The position numbers and the translations under genes are program-made. Below are positions 1 through 7,345 of a DNA stretch of 33,614 bases, piece after piece. The notes below the pieces were generated by a model, which made no database searches, was not told the origin of the DNA, and saw only the letters and a list, made by a program, of their open reading frames with translations. Source of the stretch: Paracoccus sp. (in: a-proteobacteria) (GTDB lineage Bacteria > Pseudomonadota > Alphaproteobacteria > Rhodobacterales > Rhodobacteraceae); the NCBI GenBank assembly GCA_030538705.1, contig JAUNTL010000025.1, positions 1-33,614 of the forward strand. Reading direction: 5' to 3'. Within the stretch, counting starts at the first letter, position 1; each line of letters opens with the position of its first letter.

Positions 1-432
1 TTCCGTCGCCTCTTCCGATCCACGCATCGCCACCTCCGTCCGTGCAGTGGTGCCGATGAATGATGAACCATGTTCCTCGATGGACGTCGAGGAAAGAGTC
101 TTTCAGCGGCCTGTTAGGTGGAGAGGGGCCCATACTACGCTCGTGGCGCCTATCGGCCGTAAGACCGGGCTGGCCGGTTTCGCGAGGTGGCATTTGATCT
201 CAAGAAGCGCCGAAAGCGTGACGCAGGCATGCAACAGGCTCGGAAAGCTGCGCCCAAGGGTCGCTGGAAGCACAAATGATCTCATTGTCGGTCTCTGGTG
301 CAATGCGTAGCGTTTCGGTGCTTGCCATGCTTTGGTCAGCCTCCTACTCTGAAAGGATACAAAAAATTATTGCCCCAAATTTTTTTGGTATATTCTATGT
401 TTGACCTGACCCGAATTGAGGGAATATCCCCC
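1..432. other. Left-edge region, no confident gene
   Basis: No recognisable gene lies here. One plus frame is open from the window edge to about 310, but its translation looks like no family I know, so it may be a shadow or the tail of a gene cut by the edge. On the minus strand a short frame starts at an ATG at 328 (MASTETLRIAPETDNEII...) and stops at 200 after 42 residues. A GGAGG lies about 12 nt upstream of it, so it could be the decayed start of a gene. The last 80 bases are AT-rich and probably hold the promoter of the next operon. No VgrG or other secretion gene is visible to the left. Confidence 0.4.
370..398 (+). promoter_or_regulatory. Possible promoter of the DUF4123 operon
   Basis: An AT-rich stretch precedes the DUF4123 gene. 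TTGCCC at 370-375 and TTCTAT at 393-398 are 17 nt apart, a sigma70-like spacing. Overlapping alternatives such as TATATT at 389-394 have poorer spacing. The region also holds the short inverted repeat CCAAA/TTTGG. This is a weak motif call only. Confidence 0.3.
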
Positions 433-1323
433 ATGCGGCCAGAGTTGGGGCACTCCCCCTCGGTCGTGTCGGATCAGTTGAGGGACGTGTTGTTTGGCTG
501 TGGGAAGGACGGCAGTTTCGCCGTTCTGGATGCGGCCTCTCTGGACGGCCTGCCCGAATTGCTGAGCGCTTCGGAACTGGAGTGCGAATGTCTTTTTCGC
601 GGCAAGGCGGCAGAGGAACTGGGCGCCGTTGCGCCTTGGCTCGTCAGGCTCGAACCCGAAAATATGCTGACGCGCCGGCTTTTCACTCTCGGTCCGGCCC
701 CGTGGCACCTTTGGGGCAAGATTTCGGGAAGCTATCTGAGATTTGACGGCAGTTGCCGTGATCTTGCCGCGCACCTGCGGCGTTTCACCCGCCTGCCGGA
801 CCAAGACGGAAAATGGTATTATTTCCGGTATTGGGATCCTGCCGTCATGGCGGTCATCCTGAACAACCCCACAGAGAGCCTGTCTGGGCGTTTTCTGGAA
901 CCTCTGTCAGCCGTGACGGCCCTATTCGCGAACCGAAGCACGGCGCTACATCTCCGGCGGCGCAATAAATGCGATGAACACGGGCATATGCCGATCCGGC
1001 TAACCCCGGAATTTCAGGCGCTGCTGGCGGCCGCGTCGGAAAGCCGTTTTGACGACAAGCTGCGTCGACATCTCGCCCGTCATGATCCAAGTTTCTCTCG
1101 ATTGCCGGATGATGAGCAGATTGTTAAAGTTAAGCAGGCCGTCACGGCAGCAGAATTTTACGATATTCGCATCGAGGCCGCCGTGGCGAGGTTCGCAAGA
1201 ATTTACCTGACGGCCCCGCCGGCATTGTTTTCCATGCAACCGGTGCGCGACATTATGACCTCTCCTCGGCATGAAATGGATCGCGTCGGGGATTTGGCAC
1301 GCTATTGCAGGATGAATCCATGA
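433..1323 (+). CDS. DUF4123 domain protein, probable type VI secretion effector adaptor
   Basis: A 296-residue protein. Residues about 28-150 carry the DUF4123 pattern: FAVLDAASLDGLPELL, then CLFRGKAAEELGAVAPWLVRL, a WGK block near 94, HLRRF near 114 and WYYFRYWDPAVMAVIL near 128-143. DUF4123 proteins (Tap/TEC adaptors) are known to load a specific effector, encoded next door, onto a VgrG spike of the type VI secretion system. The remaining residues, about 165-296, match no domain I recognise and may be the cargo-specific part. I chose the ATG at 433 because GAGGGA at 418-423 sits at good spacing; the frame stays open upstream to 298, including an ATG at 397 without a comparable site. The stop overlaps the next start as ATGA. 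No VgrG, Hcp or sheath gene is in the window, so the secretion machine must be elsewhere. Confidence 0.85.
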   Translation: MRPELGHSPSVVSDQLRDVLFGCGKDGSFAVLDAASLDGLPELLSASELECECLFRGKAAEELGAVAPWLVRLEPENMLTRRLFTLGPAPWHLWGKISGSYLRFDGSCRDLAAHLRRFTRLPDQDGKWYYFRYWDPAVMAVILNNPTESLSGRFLEPLSAVTALFANRSTALHLRRRNKCDEHGHMPIRLTPEFQALLAAASESRFDDKLRRHLARHDPSFSRLPDDEQIVKVKQAVTAAEFYDIRIEAAVARFARIYLTAPPALFSMQPVRDIMTSPRHEMDRVGDLARYCRMNP

Positions 1324-2696
1324 ACGAGATCGTTGACGAATCCAAGGAAGCCGACGAATTCTCTGTAACGCATCAACGTGGCGAGATATGCCTGCCCTGT
1401 CAGGAGGGAAATCTGTTCCGGCTGAGCCTTCCTGGTGGCGCAAGCTGTCCGTTTACCCTGATGGCCGAGGTTGGCGGCAAATGCTCGCCAAACCTACCCG
1501 AAAATCAGGGCTATATGCTTCCCAACGATCTGATCGGGACCTCCGGTGCCCTGAATTTTCTGGTCAACGGCCGCCCTTATCGGATCACCGATGATGTGCG
1601 CGGGCTTGGCAATGTCTCCCGGCCGCAGGACGTGAGATCTCATGTCATCATGGACCCCCTGCCGCCGCTGCCCCCCCGCCCCGCATGGCTGGATCAGCCG
1701 CCGTTGGTGCCCATCGGACGATCATCTATGCGTCCGGCGCACCGGCACGGGTCCATCCCGCGCGGTCACGAATATAACGCGCTCGACGCGATATCCGAGG
1801 ACAGGGCCAGGGCAGCAGGTGCCCCGCCGGACTGGGACAGCGGAACCTTGCCAGCGATGCCGTCCGATCCCATCGTCATGGTCGTCGAACCGCCTGTCGG
1901 TCTTGGTGCGGTCCCCCCCGAGGGCGAGTATGATGTCGCGACCATGCCCGACGCGCTGGTCAACTACTTTGTCGCCACCATCTATGCGCTGACGAGCGAT
2001 CTTCCGGGGGATGTCACACGGTCCGGGGTCGACGCCATACTGCAAACCAGAAACATGCTTGCGGATGGCAATAACCGGCGCTTTCTTCGGGAAATGGTCG
2101 GAGCGAGGTTGAGTATCGTAGGCGCAGCTGGTCGCCGTTGTCTTATCTATCAGGTCGGGCCATGGAAATCGGGTCATCTCTGGTACCGTCAGCGGAACCA
2201 GTATGGCCGAACCGGCTTTGGCAATATCAGGGTTTCAGCCATGAATATTGTCGTCCAAGGGATGGGCAGGAATATCGCAGACGGTCTGCGCGGGATGAGC
2301 GGACGCGCGGGAGCTATCGGAATGGTTTTCGCGGTCGGCTTCGACATTGCCGAATATATCGCAAATGATGGCGAGAAGTTTTTGTCTGATCTGCTGATTT
2401 CGATCGGCTTCACCTTGGCCAATGCGGCACTTTCCATCGTCGTCGGAGCAATGATTGCGACGGCGTCTATCGCGCTTGCGGCCGCCGCCGGTCTTACCCT
2501 GGCGCCGATGGTGATTGTCGGCATCGGCATCGGGGCCGTTGTCGGTGTCGGTTTTGCGATAAACCGCATCATCGGACTCAGCGGTCTGAAAACATCAGTT
2601 CAGGAGTTTGCCAGAGGGGTGAAGTGGTATGACAATATCTGGAAATCCGGGATGACCGATGCGGAAATCTATGAAGGCATGATGATTGCGCCATGA
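1320..2696 (+). CDS. Candidate type VI effector with pore-like hydrophobic C-terminus, unknown family
   Basis: A 458-residue protein of no family I can name. The N-terminal part has four cysteines in a short span (C24, C27, C43, C55). A proline-rich stretch follows at about 112-130. The middle (about 200-330) is mostly soluble. Residues about 332-414 are strongly hydrophobic and rich in Gly, Ala and Ile, with likely membrane segments near 332-350, 356-391 and 394-414. A soluble tail of about 40 residues ends the protein. Position decides the proposed role: it starts inside the DUF4123 stop codon (ATGA, 1320-1323) and its own stop overlaps a membrane protein gene, the usual adaptor-effector-immunity order. 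The hydrophobic end suggests a membrane-depolarising toxin; this is inference. A TTG at 1305 in frame is an alternative start, but ATG 1320 fits the coupling better. Confidence 0.65.
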   Translation: MNEIVDESKEADEFSVTHQRGEICLPCQEGNLFRLSLPGGASCPFTLMAEVGGKCSPNLPENQGYMLPNDLIGTSGALNFLVNGRPYRITDDVRGLGNVSRPQDVRSHVIMDPLPPLPPRPAWLDQPPLVPIGRSSMRPAHRHGSIPRGHEYNALDAISEDRARAAGAPPDWDSGTLPAMPSDPIVMVVEPPVGLGAVPPEGEYDVATMPDALVNYFVATIYALTSDLPGDVTRSGVDAILQTRNMLADGNNRRFLREMVGARLSIVGAAGRRCLIYQVGPWKSGHLWYRQRNQYGRTGFGNIRVSAMNIVVQGMGRNIADGLRGMSGRAGAIGMVFAVGFDIAEYIANDGEKFLSDLLISIGFTLANAALSIVVGAMIATASIALAAAAGLTLAPMVIVGIGIGAVVGVGFAINRIIGLSGLKTSVQEFARGVKWYDNIWKSGMTDAEIYEGMMIAP

Positions 2697-3436
2697 CAAA
2701 ACCCGCGCCGAGATGGGCTGACAACCCTAAGCTGCCAATCGGCGTCAATTTATACAAGGCATTGGCGCTGTTCGTCGTGTTACAATGTTTTGGCCCCGCA
2801 GCCTGGTCCGCTATGATCGTAGGGCTTGCTTCGGGCTGGCAGGGGCGCGGCTTTCTCATGTTTCTTGTACTCTGGATGGCGCCGCTCGTTCCTGCTGCGG
2901 TTATTCTGGCATTGGCGTTATTGCGAGCGACGCCAATTTGTCGATTGATTAGCACGACGGGTTACTTGTTCCTCAGGAGCTTTATTGTCGGATTCTGCGT
3001 TCTGGGTATTGGCCTTGCCTATGGCAGCAGCAGTTTTTTTCCTTGCGTTTGGGCTACGATTATCGGAATTGCCGGGATCGAGATCTATGCTTGGCTCAAT
3101 ATCCGCCAGATGTCAGACCAAAAGATCATCAAGCAGATGAAAGGTGCCTTTTCTGACATCGACGAAAGCGGCAGATTTCAGCTGCTGACACATGGTCCCG
3201 GCCTATCGGAAGACGAGATGTGGCTGAAGGGCGGTGTCCAATTCCGGCTGTTTTCGGCGCTGGCTCTGTTGTCACCTTTCCTGTTTGCCCTTGCCGTTAC
3301 AGGTCGGGGTGATGCCATGGCGGGGCCGATCATGGTGGCGATCGGCCTGGTAATCTATTTTCTGGCCGTGGGTACCTGGGCCGGTCATTACGCCCTTCGG
3401 CGTGCGATTAAGTTGCGGCTTGCTGGCAGTTTCTGA
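2693..3436 (+). CDS. Six-helix membrane protein, candidate immunity protein
   Basis: A 247-residue integral membrane protein with no family match I recognise. Likely membrane helices lie near residues 22-46, 53-77, 88-110, 116-135, 185-203 and 209-230. A soluble loop of about 48 residues (136-184) sits between helices 4 and 5. The start codon overlaps the stop of the upstream gene by 4 nt (ATGA), so the two are translationally coupled. Immunity proteins against membrane-acting type VI toxins are typically multi-pass inner membrane proteins encoded directly after the toxin, which is the basis for the call. It is the last gene before the insertion element, and base composition is AT-rich as in its two upstream partners. 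Confidence 0.6.
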   Translation: MTKPAPRWADNPKLPIGVNLYKALALFVVLQCFGPAAWSAMIVGLASGWQGRGFLMFLVLWMAPLVPAAVILALALLRATPICRLISTTGYLFLRSFIVGFCVLGIGLAYGSSSFFPCVWATIIGIAGIEIYAWLNIRQMSDQKIIKQMKGAFSDIDESGRFQLLTHGPGLSEDEMWLKGGVQFRLFSALALLSPFLFALAVTGRGDAMAGPIMVAIGLVIYFLAVGTWAGHYALRRAIKLRLAGSF

Positions 3437-3633
3437 AGGTCCAAGGCTGCGCGTTTCCCAAGGCTCCAGACCCGCTGTAGAAGTTGATCCTACCGGGAGA
3501 CTGGCAGAGATAAGGGGTGGTTGGGGAAAGCTGAACAGGTCAGATAAGTGGCTTTTCTGCTCGACAGCAGCATGATGCTGCGAGAGGGGAGGTCATGGCA
3601 ATACGGCCGCGTCGGCAGCCGAAACTGCTGCTA
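3437..3633. other. Gene-free gap with a short palindrome
   Basis: No gene is seen between the membrane protein and the insertion element. The notable structure is a perfect 7-bp inverted repeat around one central base at 3567-3581 (GCAGCAT-g-ATGCTGC). It lacks a following T run, so it is not a classical terminator; it could be an operator-like site or a relic. Confidence 0.5.
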
Positions 3634-3650
3634 GATTCTGAACTCATAAA
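3631..3650 (+). repeat. Left terminal inverted repeat and TA target of the IS
   Basis: CTAG followed by a 16-base stretch ending AACTCATAAA. Compared with the reverse complement of 4453-4472, the first 4 bases, base 10 and bases 12-20 agree, giving an imperfect terminal repeat. Confidence 0.65.
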
Positions 3651-4469
3651 TTGGTTTCCCCTTTTAGTTTATGCATGCTTCACTTCTGACCATGGAGGAG
3701 AGCATGGCCCGTTTTGATCTGACTGACTTCGAGTGGGGGCTGATCCAACCGCTTTTGCCCGATAAGCCGCGCGGAGTGGCCCGGGTCGATGACAGGCGGG
3801 TGCTCAAGGGCATTTTCTGGGTGGCTCAGGACCGGCTCGCCCTGACGCGACCTGCCCGGGCGCTATGGCCCTCACACCACCACCTACAACCGCTTCAACC
3901 GCTGGGCGAAGGCGGGTGTGTGGGTGCAGGTCTTTGAAACCCTTTCAGAAAAATCCCCGGACGGCATGCAGTTCATCGACAGCTCCATCATCCGCGCCCA
4001 TCAGCACGCGGCCTCGGGCAAAAAGGGGACGAAGATCACGCCATCGGCCGTTCTCGTGGCGGATTAAGCACGAAGATCAACGCCATGGTGGATCATCGCG
4101 GCGTGGCCGGTGACAATCACGCTCTCGCCGGGACAGGCCTCCGATAAGGCGGCGGTCGGCGATCTGCTGGCGGCCCATCCTGCACCCGGCGATGTGGTCG
4201 CCGACCGCGACTACGACGCCCGCGCGGTGCTGGAGTTGATCGCAGCCCGCGGCGGGCGCGGACATATCCCCACCCAGCGCGATAGAAAGGTCCAACGCTC
4301 CGTCGCCCCGGGGCTCTATCGCCTGCGAAGCCTCGTCGAGCGATACTTCAACAAACTCAAACACTTCCGACGAATCGTCACACGATACGAAAAATCCGCA
4401 CGAAACTATCTCGCAGCCGTACTCCTCGCCTCAACCAGACTAGGGATGCGGGTTTATGAGTCCGCTTCC
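3634..4469 (+). mobile_element. IS5-family insertion sequence (IS427-like), degenerate
   Basis: An element of about 836 bp that carries a single disrupted transposase gene. Both edges read CTAG (3631-3634 and 4469-4472), consistent with insertion at a TA within CTAG as expected for this group. Inside these edges are imperfect terminal inverted repeats sharing ACTCATAAA. The transposase stop codon (TAG, 4470-4472) falls in the right edge, a compact design typical of these elements. The subgroup is from memory of transposase sequences; exact ends are accurate to a few bases. Confidence 0.75.
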
Positions 4470-4472
4470 TAG
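3704..4472 (+). pseudogene. IS5-family transposase, broken by frameshifts and a stop
   Basis: The protein can be rebuilt by joining frames. MARFDLTDFEWGLIQPLLPD runs from the ATG at 3704, which has GGAGG at 3694-3698. RYGPHTTTYNRFNRWAKAGV and QFIDSSIIRAHQ follow in a second frame. A short third frame gives GRSRGGLSTKINAMVDHRG, and the end reads YRLRSLVERYFNKLKHFRRI. The DDE residues appear as the D of FIDSS, the D of DRDYDA and the E of LVERYF. Lesions are an extra base near 3824, a TGA at 3843-3845 where the family has Trp (SPWRDLP), a lost G in the run near 4024-4027, and an extra base near 4106-4110. With four lesions it should be inactive; programmed frameshifting would not explain the in-frame stop. 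Confidence 0.85.
4453..4472 (-). repeat. Right terminal inverted repeat and TA target of the IS
   Basis: Read on the minus strand this begins CTAG and ends GACTCATAAA, matching the left end in 14 of 20 positions. It overlaps the last codons and stop codon of the transposase. Confidence 0.65.
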
Positions 4473-4542
4473 TCACCGGCCCCGGTCCTGTGCCGGGCGG
4501 ATCTGATCTGGCCGCAGATGGCCTTGTGCCGCCCCGATCGCC

Positions 4543-6348
4543 TCAACCCTTCTTGCGGCTTGCGCGGTTGCCGACCGTGACCAGCAGATCGGCGCGGCGG
4601 ATCGCCTCGGACAGGATGCGCGCCGGGATCTGATCGAGCCGCATCTGCGGATCCCCGAGGCAGAGCGCACCGGCCCGCCCCTGCCCGCCCGCACCGGGAT
4701 AGTTCCGCACCCCGGCATCAAAGATAAAGCCGATCCCTGACAGGCTCATCTCGAACTCGGAATGAAATCCGGCCCGCCAGCCGGTCGCCCGGGCGACGCC
4801 CACCAGCTCCGTCCCCGAAACCCATCGCCCACCCGTCACCGCCATCTCGCGGCCCGTCATTTCGTCTGGCGCAGGACGAAAGATCTCGCGCCCTGCCTGA
4901 AGAAAGGGCTGGGTGATTCCGGCAAGTTCCAGTGCCACGCGCCAGCGGCGGGCGATCTCCGGCGCCGATTCGACGGGGTGCCACAGCAAGATCTGGTCAT
5001 CATCCCGCATCGGCCGGACCGTGGCGTCAGACAGCCGCCAGATCAGCCCATCGCCATCGCGATCCGGCAGCGCCGTCAGCAGGCTGGCCCCGTCATCCTG
5101 CGCGATCTGCCAGATCAGCGCCCGCGCCAGCTCCCATCCTTCGGCGCGTTCCGGCCCGAACCGCGCCCGCCACAGCGCCGAAATCATCGGCCGGGGCTGG
5201 GCCAGCAGCCCCTCGACCGCCTGTCTGAAGGGCAGCGCAAGCGCCTTGTCGAGCGGCGCGTCGAGATCAAGCAACCGCCCGGGCCTTTCGGTCAGCGCCG
5301 CTGCCACCTGACCGCGCATCCGGTCGAGTTTTTTCTTTACCCCGGCATGGCGACAGGCGGATGTGACGGCACGCAGCGCGGCAATGGCCGGGGCGCGCGG
5401 TTCGGCCAGCGTCATATGACCCAGCCGGATCGCAAGGGATTGCGAGGGCATGGATTTCGCCCCGGGGTCGGGCGCGACCACCGCGCGCGCCCACAAGGTT
5501 CCGATCCCGTCGCGGCACCAGTCACAATCATGGGCCAGCCCGTAAAGCGCGGCCCGCCCGATCGCCATGCAATCATCGACGTGAAAGGCGCCGTCGGCCT
5601 TATAGGGCACATGGCCGGCCGCGATGTCGTCCAGACGCCCGGTGGCGCGGGCAAACAGGTCGCGGGCGAAATCGCCGTAACCCGGCGCCGCATCCAAAAG
5701 CGCGCGCAGCCGCAGCATCCCGTCGCCCTGAACCGCATAGAGATGTTGCACCCCCCGCACCAGCGGCAACAGCGGCGCGCGGGCCAGCAGTTCGGTCTCG
5801 GCCCGCGCCTCGGCTCCGCCCAGCCTGGCAATGATCGCGGCAAGGCAGATCACCTGCTCGGCCTCGTCACCCGTGAGGCGGGCGAGGATCAGATCATCCA
5901 GCGGTGTCCGCTGCCGCCGCAGCGCCGGGGCAAGCGCGTGCAGCGCCTGCACAGTCTGCGGCAGGGGTTCCTCGGTCAGATCATGCGCCGCGGACAGCAA
6001 AAGATGGGCCAGACGCCCGTCGCGCTGCTGCCCGGCGCTCTGGGGCAGCGCATTGGGTTCAGGCAGCCAGTGGCGATGCAGATGAACCAGTGCCGCGACG
6101 CAGGCGTCAAAGGATCCGGCATCCATCAGGCGCGGCCGGTCGTCAAATTCAACCTTAAAGGCCAGTGCCTCGCGCTGCCGGTCTGCCAGATCGTTCCCCC
6201 GGTTGCGCGCCAGCCATGCCGGCGCCAGCAGCCGCGCCCGCGCGCCCGCATCAAGCGTATCAATCAGCGCCCGCGCCTCATCATAGCCCGCCGCCGGCGC
6301 CACAGCACCCGTCAGCCAGTCGCGGATATGCGCCTCGGCCCCGCTCAC
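4543..6348 (-). CDS. DUF4132 domain-containing protein
   Basis: A 601-residue protein. The C-terminal third resembles the DUF4132 family (the MolR/YehI-like group): WRARFGPERAEGWELARALIW near 390, then HPVESAPEIARRWRVALELAGITQPFLQAGREIF near 450, and a terminal MRLDQIPARILSEAIRRADLL followed by a Lys-rich tail. The function of the family is not established. The N-terminal part is alpha-helical and rich in Ala, Leu and Arg, with no recognised motif. It is about half the length of the long family members such as E. coli YehI. The start is a GTG whose last two bases lie in the stop of the upstream dehydrogenase gene (GTGA), so the two are coupled. The gene ends about 70 bases from the IS. Confidence 0.7.
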   Translation of the reverse strand: MSGAEAHIRDWLTGAVAPAAGYDEARALIDTLDAGARARLLAPAWLARNRGNDLADRQREALAFKVEFDDRPRLMDAGSFDACVAALVHLHRHWLPEPNALPQSAGQQRDGRLAHLLLSAAHDLTEEPLPQTVQALHALAPALRRQRTPLDDLILARLTGDEAEQVICLAAIIARLGGAEARAETELLARAPLLPLVRGVQHLYAVQGDGMLRLRALLDAAPGYGDFARDLFARATGRLDDIAAGHVPYKADGAFHVDDCMAIGRAALYGLAHDCDWCRDGIGTLWARAVVAPDPGAKSMPSQSLAIRLGHMTLAEPRAPAIAALRAVTSACRHAGVKKKLDRMRGQVAAALTERPGRLLDLDAPLDKALALPFRQAVEGLLAQPRPMISALWRARFGPERAEGWELARALIWQIAQDDGASLLTALPDRDGDGLIWRLSDATVRPMRDDDQILLWHPVESAPEIARRWRVALELAGITQPFLQAGREIFRPAPDEMTGREMAVTGGRWVSGTELVGVARATGWRAGFHSEFEMSLSGIGFIFDAGVRNYPGAGGQGRAGALCLGDPQMRLDQIPARILSEAIRRADLLVTVGNRASRKKG

Positions 6349-7211
6349 CGCCGCAGGCGCGCGATCAGCGCCGAGGTATCCCAGCGGCCCCCGCCCATTG
6401 CCTGCACCTCGGCATAGAACTGATCAACAAGCGCCGTGACCGGCAGGCTGACGCCGATATCACCGGCCGCCGACAGGCAGATACCCAGATCCTTGCGCAT
6501 CCAGTCGACGGCGAAACCATGGTCGAACCGGCCTTCGGCCATGGTCGTATGGCGGTTGTTCATCTGCCAGCTTCCGGCGGCGCCCTGGCTGATCACCTCG
6601 ACCACATCGGCGATGTCCAGCCCCGACGCCTCGGCAAAGCGCAGCGATTCCGCCAGCGCCTGCACCAGACCTGCAATGGCGATCTGGTTGCACATCTTGG
6701 TCGTCTGGCCGGCGCCCGCCGCGCCCATCCGCCGGCAGACCCGCGCATAGGCCGCAATCACCGGGGCGGCGGCGTCGAAATCGGCCTGATCGCCGCCGCA
6801 CATGACAGAGAGCTGCCCGCCCTCGGCCCCCGCCTGCCCTCCCGAGACCGGCGCATCGACATAGCCCAGGCCGGCCGCGCCTGCCGCCGCCGCCAGCTCG
6901 CGCGTGACGCGGGCCGAAACGGTGGTGTGATCGACAAAGACCGCCCCCGGCGCCATGCCCGCGAATGCGCCGCCCTCGCCCAGACAGACAGCGCGCAGAT
7001 CATCGTCATTCCCGACACAGGCCATGACGAAATCCGCGCCTTCGGCGGCCTTTTGCGGGGTTTGCGCGCAGCGCCCGCCATGGCGCGCGACCCAGGCTTC
7101 GGCCTTGGCGGCACTGCGGTTATAGACGCAGACCTCATGCCCCGCCGCCGCCAGATGACCGGCCATCGGAAAGCCCATCACACCCAGTCCCAGAAATGCC
7201 ACACGCGCCAT
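6345..7211 (-). CDS. Beta-hydroxyacid dehydrogenase (3-hydroxyisobutyrate dehydrogenase / tartronate semialdehyde reductase family)
   Basis: A 288-residue NAD(P)-dependent oxidoreductase. It has the N-terminal Rossmann loop GLGVMG (8-13), the family substrate-binding signature DAPVSGG (119-125), and the catalytic lysine in GQTTKMCNQI (Lys172). The C-terminal part is the usual all-helical domain. Family members oxidise 3-hydroxyisobutyrate or reduce small semialdehydes; the exact substrate cannot be read from this sequence. I chose the ATG at 7211 because AAGGAGGG lies directly upstream and MARVAFLGLG is the natural N-terminus; the frame stays open much further upstream but overlaps the opposite gene's promoter. 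It is divergent from the penicillin acylase gene and coupled to the downstream DUF4132 gene. Confidence 0.85.
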   Translation of the reverse strand: MARVAFLGLGVMGFPMAGHLAAAGHEVCVYNRSAAKAEAWVARHGGRCAQTPQKAAEGADFVMACVGNDDDLRAVCLGEGGAFAGMAPGAVFVDHTTVSARVTRELAAAAGAAGLGYVDAPVSGGQAGAEGGQLSVMCGGDQADFDAAAPVIAAYARVCRRMGAAGAGQTTKMCNQIAIAGLVQALAESLRFAEASGLDIADVVEVISQGAAGSWQMNNRHTTMAEGRFDHGFAVDWMRKDLGICLSAAGDIGVSLPVTALVDQFYAEVQAMGGGRWDTSALIARLRR

Positions 7212-7247
7212 TCGCGTCCCTCCTTGCCCGCTCCGGCCATTCGCGCG

Positions 7248-7276
7248 TTGAAAGCGCCCCGCGCATAGCCTACTAC
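7248..7276 (+). promoter_or_regulatory. Likely sigma70 promoter of the penicillin acylase-psuK-psuG operon
   Basis: TTGAAA at 7248-7253 and TACTAC at 7271-7276 are separated by exactly 17 nt. The site is 70-98 bases ahead of the acylase start, in the gap between two divergent genes. Confidence 0.5.
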
Positions 7277-7345
7277 ACAGGGCCAAGACACCACCCTGCG
7301 GCCGCGCGGTCAAGCAGGCCAAGATGCGAAGGAACCACCCCCGAC

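Noticed and set aside
3595..3660. A possible gene start, ATG at 3595 with GGGGAGG upstream (MAIRPRRQPKLLL...), apparently interrupted by the IS
   Set aside because: Joining the frame across the removed IS leads into the antisense of the DUF4132 gene and a stop, with no recognisable product.
4762..6417. A 551-codon open frame opposite the DUF4132 gene
   Set aside because: Composition is Arg/Pro/Gln-rich as expected for the antisense of a GC-rich gene, and the minus strand has clear homology and coupling.
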